A DNA stretch of 64,000 nt from positions 62,001 through 126,000 of the forward strand of contig CAWEGR010000003.1 of the NCBI GenBank assembly GCA_963808775.1. Reading direction: 5' to 3'. The notes beneath the pieces were generated by a model. It was not told the origin of the DNA. It did no database searches and was given only the letters and a program-made list of their open reading frames with translations. Shown here in pieces: positions 52,790 through 62,745 of this stretch. The position numbers and the translations under genes are program-made. Numbering within the stretch: position 1 is the first letter of the stretch; each line of letters opens with the position of its first letter. The DNA comes from JACVRW01 sp963808775 (GTDB lineage: Bacteria; Actinomycetota; Thermoleophilia; Solirubrobacterales; Thermoleophilaceae).

Positions 52790-55432
52790 TCAGGCTCCGA
52801 GGGCCTTTCGGATCTCGGCACGCGCGGTCGCGAGCGCATCGGGCAGCTTGGCCGGGTCGCGGCCGCCGGCCTGCGCCATCGTGTCGCGCCCGCCGCCGCC
52901 ACCGCCGGCGGCCTGTGCCGCGGCGCGGATCACGTCGCCGGCCTTGACCCCCTGCTCGACCACCGCCGGCGACACGTTCGCCACCAGGTGCACGCGCCCG
53001 TCCTCGGCGCAGCCGAGCACGACCGCCGCCCGCTCGCCGAGCTTCTGGCGGAGCGCGTCGGAGAGGTCGAGCAGCTCGCGGGCCGCCATCTCGCCGACGG
53101 CCTCGACGAGCACGCGCGCGCCCGCCACGTCCTCGGCGCGGCCGAGCAGCTCGTCGGCGCCCGCGCGGCTCGCGGTCTCGCCCTTCGGCTGCTTCCCCAG
53201 CTCCTTCACGCGCGCCGTCAGGCGCTCGACCGCGTGCACCACCTCGTGCTCCGGCACCCGCAGCAGGGCGGACAGCTCGGCGAGCCGGCGCGTGCGCTCC
53301 TCGAACAGCTCGGCGCTCGCCGGCCCGGTGAGCGCCTCGATGCGGCGCACGTTCGACGCGCTCGAGGTCTCGCTCGTCACGTGGAACAGGCCGATCTCCG
53401 CGGTGCCCGCCACGTGGGTGCCTCCGCAGAGCTCGCGCGAGACGTCCTCGATCTCGACCATGCGGACCCAGTCGCCGTACTTCTCGCCGAACAGCGCCAT
53501 CGCGCCGAGCGCCTCGGCCTCGTCGCGCGTGGTCTCGATCGCGCGCACGGCGTGGTTGCCGGACAGCCAGGCGCTGACCGCGTGCTCCACGTTCGAGAGC
53601 TGCTCGGGGCTGAGCCGCTCCCCGTGGGTGAAGTCGAAGCGCAGCTTGTCCGGCCCCACGTACGAGCCCGCCTGGCGCACGTGCGTGCCGAGCTCGGCGC
53701 GCAGCGCCGCGTGCAGCAGGTGCGTGGCGGTGTGGTTGCGCATGGTGGCGAGGCGGCGGTCGCGCTCCACGGTCGCCCGCACGCTCTCGCCCGCGCCGAG
53801 CTCGCCGTCGAGCGGCTCGAGCGCGAGCGCCTGGTCGTCACCGAGCCGGTAGACGTCCACGACCCTGGCGCGGCCCGACGGCGTCTCGACGATGCCGCCG
53901 TCGGAGACCTGGCCGCCGCCCTCGGGATAGAAGGGGCTCTCCTCGAGCTTCGCCAGCACCCAGCCGTTCGCGCGCTCGGCCGAGCGCAGCACCGTCTCGG
54001 CCTCGGTCGTCTCATAGCCGACGAAGCGCGTCTGGAAGCCCGCGTCCTTCGCGAAGCGGAGCACGTCCTCGTGCTGCACGTGCAGGTCGGCGCCGACGGC
54101 CGCGCGAGCCGTCCCGCTGCGCGAGACCTCGCGGGCGCGCTCCATCAGCTCCTCGAAGCCCTGGTCGTCGACCGAAAGGCCCTCCTCCGCGAGCAGCTCC
54201 TTGGTCATCTCGTAGGGGAAGCCGAAGGTGTCGTGCAGCTTGAACGCGTCGGCGGCCTCGACCCACGACGTGCTGTCCGCCCTGGCGCGCTCGACGAGCT
54301 CCGCGAGCAGCCGCTCGCCCTGCTCGAGCGTGCGGCCGAAGCTCTCCTCCTCCGCGCGCGCCCAGCGCTCGATCGTCGGCCACTCGGCCTTCAGGTCCGG
54401 GTAGGGCTCGCCCATCACCTCGGTCACGCGCTCGCACAGCCGCACCACGAACGGGTCGCCGATGCCGAGCACGTGGCCCTGCTGGATCGCGCGCCGCATG
54501 ATCCGGCGCAGGATGTAGCCGCGGTCCTCGTTCGACGGGACCACGCCGTCCGCCAGCAGGAAGGTCGCGGCGCGTCCGTGGTCGGCGAGGATCCGCAGCG
54601 CCCGCGTGGTCGGGAAGTCCTCGCCGTAGCTCCGCCCGGAGAGCTCCTCGCCCAGCTCGATCAGCGGGCGGAAGTGGTCGGTCTCGTAGACCGACTCGAC
54701 CTCCTGGAGGACTGCCGCCATGCGGTCGAGCCCCATGCCGGTGTCGATGTTCTGCGAGGGCAGCTCGGGCAGGCCGCCGTCCGCCTGGAGCTCGTACTGC
54801 ATGAACACGAGGTTCCAGAACTCGAGGTAGCGCTCGGTGTCGTCGCCGGGGCGGTCCGTATCCGGGCCGAAGTCGGGGCCGCGGTCGAGGTAGAGCTCGG
54901 AGCAGGGCCCGCAGGGACCGGTCGGCCCCGACTGCCAGAAGTTGTCCTCGCGGCCGAGCAGGACGATGCGCTCCTCGGGGATGCCGACCGAGCGCCAGCA
55001 CTCGATCGCCTCCTCGTCGGGCCCGAGCCCGAGCTCCTCGTCGCCCCCGAAGACGCTGATCCAGATGTCCTCCTGCGAGAAGCCGAACCCCTTCGTCGAC
55101 AGCTCGAGCGCGAACTCGACCGCGCCCTGCTTGAAGTAGTCCCCGATCGAGAAGTTGCCGAGCATCTCGAAGAAGGTCAGGTGGCGGTGCGTCATGCCCA
55201 CGTTCTCGATGTCGGTCGTGCGGAAGCACTTCTGGCAGCTCGTCAGCCGCTTCGCGGGCGGGGTCTCCTCGCCGCGGAAGTAGGGCTTGAACGGCTGCAT
55301 GCCGGCCGTCGTGAGCAGGACCGTCGGGTCGTAGGAGCTCGGCACGAGCGATGCGGAGGGCATGCGCCTGTGCTCGCGCTCCTCGAAGAACGACAGAAAC
55401 CGCTCCCGGATATCGGCAGCCCTCATGACCAT
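52790..55432 (-). CDS. alaS: Alanyl-tRNA synthetase
   Basis: 880 residues, full length. The class II catalytic domain opens MRAADIRERFLSFFEEREHR and contains LTTAGMQPFKPYFRGEETPP (motif 1 area), RHLTFFEMLGNFSIGDYFKQ, SGPTGPCGPCSELYLD and NIDTGMGLDRMAAVLQ. The editing domain has HTATHLLHAALRAELGTHVR (HxxxH) and CGGTHVAGTAEIG (zinc ligands). The C-Ala domain contains the Gly-rich AAGGGGGGRDTMAQAGGRD. ATG 55432 or 55426 could be the start. First gene of alaS-ruvX-mltG-aroE, divergent from the HD-GYP gene. Confidence 0.97.
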   Translation of the reverse strand: MVMRAADIRERFLSFFEEREHRRMPSASLVPSSYDPTVLLTTAGMQPFKPYFRGEETPPAKRLTSCQKCFRTTDIENVGMTHRHLTFFEMLGNFSIGDYFKQGAVEFALELSTKGFGFSQEDIWISVFGGDEELGLGPDEEAIECWRSVGIPEERIVLLGREDNFWQSGPTGPCGPCSELYLDRGPDFGPDTDRPGDDTERYLEFWNLVFMQYELQADGGLPELPSQNIDTGMGLDRMAAVLQEVESVYETDHFRPLIELGEELSGRSYGEDFPTTRALRILADHGRAATFLLADGVVPSNEDRGYILRRIMRRAIQQGHVLGIGDPFVVRLCERVTEVMGEPYPDLKAEWPTIERWARAEEESFGRTLEQGERLLAELVERARADSTSWVEAADAFKLHDTFGFPYEMTKELLAEEGLSVDDQGFEELMERAREVSRSGTARAAVGADLHVQHEDVLRFAKDAGFQTRFVGYETTEAETVLRSAERANGWVLAKLEESPFYPEGGGQVSDGGIVETPSGRARVVDVYRLGDDQALALEPLDGELGAGESVRATVERDRRLATMRNHTATHLLHAALRAELGTHVRQAGSYVGPDKLRFDFTHGERLSPEQLSNVEHAVSAWLSGNHAVRAIETTRDEAEALGAMALFGEKYGDWVRMVEIEDVSRELCGGTHVAGTAEIGLFHVTSETSSASNVRRIEALTGPASAELFEERTRRLAELSALLRVPEHEVVHAVERLTARVKELGKQPKGETASRAGADELLGRAEDVAGARVLVEAVGEMAARELLDLSDALRQKLGERAAVVLGCAEDGRVHLVANVSPAVVEQGVKAGDVIRAAAQAAGGGGGGRDTMAQAGGRDPAKLPDALATARAEIRKALGA

Positions 55433-55514
55433 CGGAGTTTATGGACCGGCTGCAATCGGCCGCCCAGATCCCGAGGCGGGCGGGAAAACCCTGCAATTTA
55501 CGTCCAGTTTCCCC

Positions 55515-55600
55515 GGAAGCTTGCCGATCGCGATGGAGGTTTGCGCGGGGAACCCATGCAATCCCTGCGCGGGTCACCAGTTTGGGCGAATCCAGCCGAC
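55515..55600 (+). promoter_or_regulatory. Possible c-di-AMP (ydaO-type) riboswitch
   Basis: In the leader of the HD-GYP gene, GATCGC (55526) is followed by GCGGGGAACCCA (about 55545-55556) and TTTGGGCGAATCC (55581-55593). From memory, the ydaO/yuaA class carries ATCGC..., GCGGGGGACCCA and TTGGGGTGAATCC in this order at comparable spacing. GCGCGGG/CCCTGCGC can form an internal stem. The outer P1 pairing is unclear and only about 33 bases separate the last motif from the ATG at 55627, so this is tentative. Confidence 0.35.
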
Positions 55601-55626
55601 GATGCGATTGTGCAGATGGCCGAGAG

Positions 55627-56990
55627 ATGGTCGGCGAGGCGCGCGAGCGCCGAACTCGACAGATGCCACCGCGCGAGGCATTCGTCCGCGGCCTCTCGGC
55701 GATGGCCTTCGTCCTGACGCTCACCGCCCTCGCCACGCTGCTTCCGAACGAGCGCCCCGTGGACATGCTCGTGGTGCTCGGCCTCGTGGTCGGCTACGCG
55801 CTCGTATCGCGCGTCCGCTTCGAGTTCGGCGACACCTACGTCGTGCCCGAGCAGCTCCTGTTCGTGCCGATGCTCGCCCTCGCCCCTCTTCCCCTGATCC
55901 CCGCGATGGTCGCCGCGGGCGCGGTGCTCGCCGTCGTCCCCGACTTCGTACGCGGGACCTGGCACTGGGACCGCACGATCGCCACACTCGGCGACTGCTG
56001 GTTCTGCGTCGGCCCCGTGCTCGTCCTCGCGGCGCTCGCACCCGAGCTCGCCGCCATCGACGTCGCCTGGGCCTACGCGCTCGCGTACATCGCGCAGCTC
56101 GCCGGCGACCTCGCCTGGGTGATCATCCGCGACCACCTCGTCGACCGCGTGCCGATGCGCGAGGTGCTCCGCTTCTTCGCAGGCATCGCGCGCGTCGACG
56201 CGATCTTCGCGCCGATCGCCTTCCTCGTCGCCGTGGCCGCCGCCACCGCGCCGCTCGCGCTGCTGGCCCTCGGCCCGTTCGTCTGGCTGCTCAAGATCTT
56301 CTCCACGGACCGGCGCGAGCGCTACGGCGCAGCGCTCGAGCTGAACCGCGCCTACCGCGGCACGGTCATGCTGCTCTCGGACGTGCTCGAGTTCGACGAC
56401 GAGATACACCGCCGAGCACTCGCGCTCCGTCGTCGACCTCGTCGACGCATGTGGCGGACCGGCTCGGAATCGACGGCGAGCGCCGGCAGGAGCTCGAGTT
56501 CGCCGCGATGCTGCACGACGTCGGCAAGATCTCGATTCCCAAGGCTCTTCTGCACAAGCCCTCCGCGCTCACGAGCGCGGAGTTCGAGGTCATCAAGACG
56601 CACACCATCGAGGGGCAATTCATCCTCGACCGCGTCGGCGGGCTGCTCGGCCGCGTCGGCGAGGTCGTGCGCTCCTGCCACGAGCGCTGGGACGGCACGG
56701 GCTATCCGGACGGCCTCGTCGGCGATGAGATCCCGCTGGCCGCACGCATCGTCTTCGCGTGCGACGCCTACAACGCCATGACCACCGACCGGCCGTACCG
56801 CAAGGCGCTGCCCGCCACGGAGGCGATCGAGGAGCTCGGGCGGCATTCGGGCACCCAGTTCGACCCGAGCGTCGTCAAGGCCGTTGTCGCGGTGGTCGAG
56901 AAGGAGCTCCCGCGGGTCGAGCAGGTCGACCACGTGCGCGCCCTCGTGGCGAGCTCGAAGGTCGCGCAGGGCGCGGCCGCGGCCTCCTAG
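55627..56990 (+). CDS. Membrane HD-GYP phosphodiesterase (two frameshifts)
   Basis: The N-terminal half from ATG 55627 (or 55663) contains about eight hydrophobic segments (FVRGLSAMAFVLTLTALATL through PLALLALGPFVWLLKIFSTD), a membrane sensor. Then VMLLSDVLEFDDE is followed by one extra A (about 56404). EYTAEHSRSVVDLVDA is followed by one extra base (about 56446), then VADRLGIDGERRQELEFAAM. The HD-GYP domain has LHDVGKISIPKALLHKP, KTHTIEGQFIL and HERWDGTGYPDGLVGDEIPL, with GYP intact. Removing both bases gives 453 residues. It predicts c-di-GMP hydrolysis, which would oppose the two GGDEF proteins elsewhere in the window. It converges on the MFS gene, sharing its CTAG stop. Confidence 0.85.
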
Positions 56991-58230
56991 CCCGAGTCCT
57001 TCAGCACCGCCTGGCCGGGCCGGCCCGCCGCGCCGGCGCAGCAGCGGCAGCGTCGCGGCCCAGACGAGCAGCGCCCCGACGCCGGCAGCCACGATCAGCT
57101 CGCGCGGCGACGTCAGCGTGAGCAGCGCCCCTGCGCAGAAGAACGCCAGGCCGAACGCCCAGGACGCGAGCGCGTCCTTGACGCCGAAGGCGCGCGCCAG
57201 CACTCCGTCGGGCACCGACTCCTGCACCAGCACCCGCTCGTGCACGAGCAGCAGCCCGTTGCCGAAGCCCGCCACAACGAACGCCGGGAGGGCGAGCGCC
57301 ACCGACGGCGCGATGCCCGACAGCAGCAGCCCGAGCGCCGAACAGCGCGATGCCGCTCGTGAACCTGCCCCGCAGGCGCTCGTGCGTGCCGCCCTTCGAG
57401 CCCGCGAGCGAGCCGCCCACGAAGCCGAGCCCGAACGCCGCGACGAGCACGGCGTAGCCCGCGTCGTCCGTCCCGAGCTCCTCGGATGCGAACGGAAGCT
57501 CGGCGACGTTGAAGAGGCCCCCGAAGAAGAGCGCCATGGCCGAGGCCCCGATCACGACCCTGATGTCGCGCATGCGCGCCACGATCGCGAGCCCCTCGCG
57601 CGTTTCCCTGATGAGTGCCCGGGCGATGGCCCCGACGCGCGTCTCGCCGCTCGGCTGGACCGCGCCGAACGGGAGCAGCGCCAGGATCACCGCGGACGCG
57701 GCGAACGTCGCGCCGTTCACCAGCAGGATCTCCTCAGGGCCGCCGAGCAGCAACGCCAGCGCCGCGAGCGCCGGACCGGCGGTGAAGCCGAGGTCCGCGA
57801 TCGCGCCGTACAGGGAGGTGGCGGCGGGGACCTCGTCGTCCTCGACGAGGCTCGGCAGGCCCGCGAGCGCGGCCGGCGTGAACAGGGCGGTTCCCGTCCC
57901 CGCGAGCGCGGCAAGGGCCAGCGTGGCGCCGAAGGAGTCGACGAGCGCAACGCCGATGAAGGCCACGGCGCGGATCACGTCCGCCGCGACCACGCAGGTG
58001 CGCCGCGACCAGCGGTCCGCCACGGCGCCGAAGAACGGGCCGAGCAGCATCGCCGGCAGCAGGTCGGCGAGCAGCACGAGGCTGATCGCCCAGGGCGAGT
58101 CGAGCCGCTCGAAGGCGACGAGCAGCAGCGCGACGTACGCCGCCCCCGTTCCGAGCGACGACTGCGCGAGCGCGAGGAAGAACCAGCGCGCCGCGCGGCT
58201 CCGGCGAAGCAGGCGCGCCACGTCCCTCAC
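56987..58230 (-). CDS. MFS transporter, MFS_3/enterobactin-exporter-like (two frameshifts)
   Basis: From 58230: MRDVARLLRRSRAARWFFLA, LLADLLPAMLLGPFFGAVAD-RWSRR (the MFS loop 2-3 signature), then GLPSLVEDDEVPAATSLYGA and about six helices. An extra G near 57338 splits FTSGIALFG from LGLLLSGIAPSVALALPAFV. A second extra base near 57015 hides the proper end. Removing both gives ...RRRGGPARQAVLKDSG and a TAG at 56987, 413 residues in 12 helices. Without the second repair the frame would run about 600 bp through the convergent HD-GYP gene. Likely a drug or siderophore-type exporter; substrate unknown. Confidence 0.83.
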
Positions 58231-58259
58231 GGCGCGCGCCTGCCACTCGTCCTAAAACA

Positions 58260-58289
58260 ACGGGGACCGCGTCTGGACGCGGTCCCCGT
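58260..58289 (-). terminator. Intrinsic terminator
   Basis: Perfect 13-bp stem (ACGGGGACCGCGT / ACGCGGTCCCCGT) with loop CTGG. On the minus strand it is followed by TGTTTTAGG. It lies about 210 bp beyond the last opp gene and 30 bp before the MFS start, so it ends the transporter operon and insulates the MFS gene. The 210 bp between (58290-58498) show no convincing gene, only short TGCAC/GTGCA inverted motifs. Confidence 0.75.
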
Positions 58290-58498
58290 AAAGCTTCTTC
58301 TCTGTTTCCTGGCTACTTGCGGCTGGGCATTCGCGGGTCCCCCTAGTTCGCTTCGCCTTCCTAGCTTGCACGGCCTAGCGGACCAATCCCGTGCAAAGAC
58401 AGCGCTAAGACTGCCACACCCCGCGGACGATTGCCACCCTTTCGTGCAAGTTTCTGTGCAGAAGTTGTGCTGAAGCACCGCGGCAGGACGCCGGCGCG

Positions 58499-59583
58499 TT
58501 ACGGCTGGGGCAGCGCTTCGCCCGCACTTTGCGGGCTCGCGTCGTCCCTGACGGCGGACCGGATCTCGGGTTCTGAGACGTTCAGCGGGTGATGGCAGGC
58601 GGCCAGGTGGCCGTTCGCGAAGCGGGCGAGCGGCGGCTCCTCCTCGCGACAGATCTGCGTCGCCAGCGGGCAGCGCGGATGGAACACGCAGCCGGACGGC
58701 GGGTCGATCGGGTTCGGCGGCTCCCCGGACACGACGATGCGCTCGCGGCCGCGATTCTCCCTCGGGTCGGGGATCGGGATCGCGGCGAGCAGGGCCGACG
58801 TGTACGGGTGGATCGGCTTCGTGTAGAGCTCCTCGGCGGGCGAGAGCTCCATCAGCTTGCCGAGGTACATGACGGCGATGCGGTCGGACACGTGGCGGAC
58901 GACGCTGAGGTCGTGCGCCACGAAGACGTAGGTGAGGCCGAACTCGTCCTGCAGGTCGTCGAGCAGGTTGATGATCTGCGCCTGCACGGATACGTCGAGC
59001 GCCGAGACCGGCTCGTCGAGCACGATCAGCCTGGGCTCGAGCGCGAGCGCCCGTGCGACTCCGATGCGCTGGCGCTGCCCGCCCGAGAACTCGTGCGGAT
59101 AGCGGTTCACGTGCTCCGGCGCGAGCCCGACCAGGCCGAGCAGGTCACGCACGCGCCCCTCGACCTCGCCACGGGGGTGGCCGTGCAGCCGCAGCGGCTG
59201 CCCGATGATCTGGACCACGCGCTTGCGCGGGTTGAGCGACGCGAACGGGTCCTGGAAGACCATCTGCATCTCGCGTCGCAGCGGCTCCATCTGCTTGCGC
59301 GAGGCATGCGTGATGTCGTTGCCGCGGAAGCGGATCGTGCCCTCGGTCGACTCCTGGAGGCGCATCAGCGTGCGCGAGATCGTCGTCTTGCCGCAGCCGG
59401 ACTCGCCGACGAGCCCGACCGTCTCCCCCTCCGCCACCGACAACGTCACGTCGTTGACCGCATGCACCCGGGCGACCTCGCGGTCGATCAGGATCCCCTC
59501 CTTGATGGGGAAGAAGACCTTGAGGTGCTCGACGTCGATGAGCGGCGTCGCCCCGTTGGGGCCGCCCTCCTGCGCGGGCTCGC

Positions 59584-59587
<4 letters not shown>
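58499..59587 (-). CDS. oppF: Oligopeptide/dipeptide ABC transporter ATPase, OppF/DppF type
   Basis: 362 residues from GTG 59587, overlapping the oppD stop. IDVEHLKVFFPIKEGILIDR is the usual OppF opening. Walker A is GLVGESGCGKTTISRTLMRL, Q-loop MVFQDPFASLNPRKRV, signature EFSGGQRQRIGVARALALEP, Walker B LIVLDEPVSALDVSVQAQII. The C-terminal oligopeptide-specific region has TKPIHPYTSALLAAIP and the Cys cluster GCVFHPRCPLATQIC..CHHP, which in this family holds an iron-sulfur cluster. Last gene of the operon. Confidence 0.95.
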
Positions 59588-60656
<1,069 letters not shown>

Positions 60657-60660
<4 letters not shown>

Positions 60661-61604
60661 TGGAGCCGGATCCGCGGGTCGAGGTATGCGTACAGGATGT
60701 CGACGACCGCGTTGAGCAGCACGATGAAGAACGCGGCGAACAGCGTGACCGCAAGCACCGGCGGGACGTCGAGCTGGTCGATCGCCTCGGCCGTGTACTG
60801 GCCCACGCCCTGCAGGTCGAAGACCGTCTCCGTCAGGATCGCGCCGCCGCCGATGACGGCTCCGAAGTCAAGACCCCAGAGCGTCACGATCGGGATCATC
60901 GAGTTGCGCAGGACATGCCTGATCATGATCTGCCGCTCACCGAGGCCCTTCGCGCGCGCCGTGCGCACGTAGTCCTCGTTGATCGTGTCGAGCACGTTCG
61001 AGCGCAGCACGCGCGAATAGAAGCCGATGAACAGGATCGCGAGCGCGGTCCACGGCAGGATCAGGTGGTAGAACCAGTCGACCGGGTCCTCGGTGAACTC
61101 GACGTACCCTCCATTCGGGAACCAGCCGAGCTTGAAGCCCAGGTAGTGGTTCATCAGCGCCCCGATCCAGAACACGGGCATCGAGATGCCGACCAGGGCG
61201 AGGATCGTGAGAAAGCGATCGGTGAAGCCGCCGGCTCTCATGGCGCTGTAGAGCCCGAAGCAGATCGCCACGAACATCCATAGGAGCGCGGCGCCGATCG
61301 CCAGCGAGAAGGTGCGCGGGATGCCCTTCCGGATCTCCTCGTTGACCGGCAGCTGCGTGTAGTACGACTCGAGCTCGCCGGTGAAGACCTTCTTCATGGT
61401 GGTGACGTACTGCTGCGGCAGGCTGTCGTTGAAGCCCCACTCCTTGCGGATCGCCTGGATCGTGGACTCCTGCGCCTGCCGGCCCGCCATCCGCACCGCC
61501 GGGTCGCTGTTCGGGATGACGTTGAAGATCAGGAAGACGAGCACCGATACGGCGAACATCACGAACAGCATCTGGAACAGCCGGCGAATGATGAAGCGGG
61601 CCAT
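60657..61604 (-). CDS. oppB: Peptide ABC transporter permease, OppB/DppB type
   Basis: 315 residues with six helices. It begins MARFIIRRLFQMLFVMFAVS and shows the binding-protein-dependent permease EAA loop SNVLDTINEDYVRTARAKGL-GERQIMIRHVLRN, which docks on the ATPases. The FGAVIGGGAILTETVFDLQG motif is typical of the DppB group. Its ATG overlaps the oppC stop by one base. Confidence 0.95.
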
Positions 61605-62653
61605 CAGTGCTCGATCCGCACCTTGGCCCGCGGGTCAAGCGCGTCGCGGACGCCGTCTCCGAGCACGTTCAGGGACAGGACCGTCAGCACGAGCATCAGG
61701 CCCGGCACGATCGTCAGGTGCGGCGCCGTCGAGATGCGGTCGATGCCCTCGTCGATCATCGTGCCCCACGAGGCGTTCGGGGGGCGAACTCCGGCGCCGA
61801 GGAACGACAGCGCCGCCTCGAGCAGCACCGCGTTGGCGATCAGCAGCGTGAAGAAGACGAGCAGCGTCGAGGACAGGTTCGGCAGCACCTCCGTGAACAT
61901 GATCCGGAGCGGCCCCGCGCCCTGCGAGCGCGACGCCTCGACGAACTCCTTCTCGCGAAGCGACAGCACCTGCCCTCGGATCGGCCGCGCCATGTAGGGC
62001 ACGTAGACGATGCCGATGATGAAGATCGGGATCGCGAGCGAGTCGCCCGAGACCGTTATCGGCCCGATCTTGAGCCCGCCGAGCGCCAGAGCCACACCGA
62101 GCGCGACGCCGAGGATCACGACGGGGAACGACCACATGACGTCGAGCACGGATCTGATGCCGACGTCCGACCAGCCGCGGAAGTAGCCCGCGATCAGCCC
62201 CAGGATGATCGACAGCACCGTGGTCATGAGAGCTGCCGTGATCCCGATCAGCAGCGAGTTGCGGCCGCCGTAGAGCAGGCGGACCATGATGTCGCGGCCG
62301 GTGGAGTCGGCGCCCAGCAGGAACTTGCCGTCGGCCTTCAACCATTGCGGGCCGATCGGCACGCCGTCGAGCGCGACGACGTTCTTCTTCTTGCCGTCGA
62401 CGACGATCGTGTCCGAAAGGTGCGTCTCGTTGGGCCCGGTGTCGGCCACCTGGTTCGCCCAGATCGGCGCCGCCATGCAGGCGAGCACCAGCAGCACGAA
62501 CAGAGCCCCGAACGCGAGCGCCGTCTTGTTGCGCTTGAGACGCCGCCAGCCGAGCCGCCACGGCCCGATGCCGTGAACGTGCTCACGCTCGCCCTCCTGC
62601 TCCCAGCCTGCCGGCCGCGGTGCAGTTCCCTCGACTACTGGCTCAGTCGCCAT
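61604..62653 (-). CDS. oppC: Peptide ABC transporter permease, OppC/DppC type
   Basis: 349 residues. A cytoplasmic N-terminus is followed by WRRLKRNKTALAFGALFVLL, an OppC_N segment, and an extracytoplasmic loop (FLLGADSTGRDIMVRLLYGG is diagnostic for the DppC/OppC group). Four or five further helices follow, with EAA loop LSLREKEFVEASRSQGAGPL. The protein ends GDGVRDALDPRAKVRIEH, as in DppC proteins. It is 92 bp downstream of the binding-protein gene, with a stem-loop between. Confidence 0.95.
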   Translation of the reverse strand: MATEPVVEGTAPRPAGWEQEGEREHVHGIGPWRLGWRRLKRNKTALAFGALFVLLVLACMAAPIWANQVADTGPNETHLSDTIVVDGKKKNVVALDGVPIGPQWLKADGKFLLGADSTGRDIMVRLLYGGRNSLLIGITAALMTTVLSIILGLIAGYFRGWSDVGIRSVLDVMWSFPVVILGVALGVALALGGLKIGPITVSGDSLAIPIFIIGIVYVPYMARPIRGQVLSLREKEFVEASRSQGAGPLRIMFTEVLPNLSSTLLVFFTLLIANAVLLEAALSFLGAGVRPPNASWGTMIDEGIDRISTAPHLTIVPGLMLVLTVLSLNVLGDGVRDALDPRAKVRIEH

Positions 62654-62692
62654 CCAGTCCCCTCACAGGCCCCCCTCCTGCAGCGCAACATA

Positions 62693-62731
62693 CCCCACGG
62701 GGAGGGCGCCGAAGCACCCTCCCCCATGGGG
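62693..62731. terminator. Stem-loop between the binding-protein gene and oppC
   Basis: CCCCACGGGGAGGG and CCCTCCCCCATGGGG pair with one bulge around a 10-base loop. Such intercistronic stems often protect the upstream mRNA or cause partial termination, so that the binding protein is made in excess over the permeases. Confidence 0.5.
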
Positions 62732-62745
62732 CAGTTAGCCAACGG

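Noticed and set aside
56352..57302. MFS gene extending deep into the convergent HD-GYP gene
   Set aside because: The extension is an out-of-frame shadow of the HD domain; one extra base near 57015 explains the loss of the true stop at 56987.
58227..58478. An 83-residue Cys-rich frame in the opp/MFS gap
   Set aside because: It runs through the intrinsic terminator and lacks a ribosome site or the codon bias of its neighbours.
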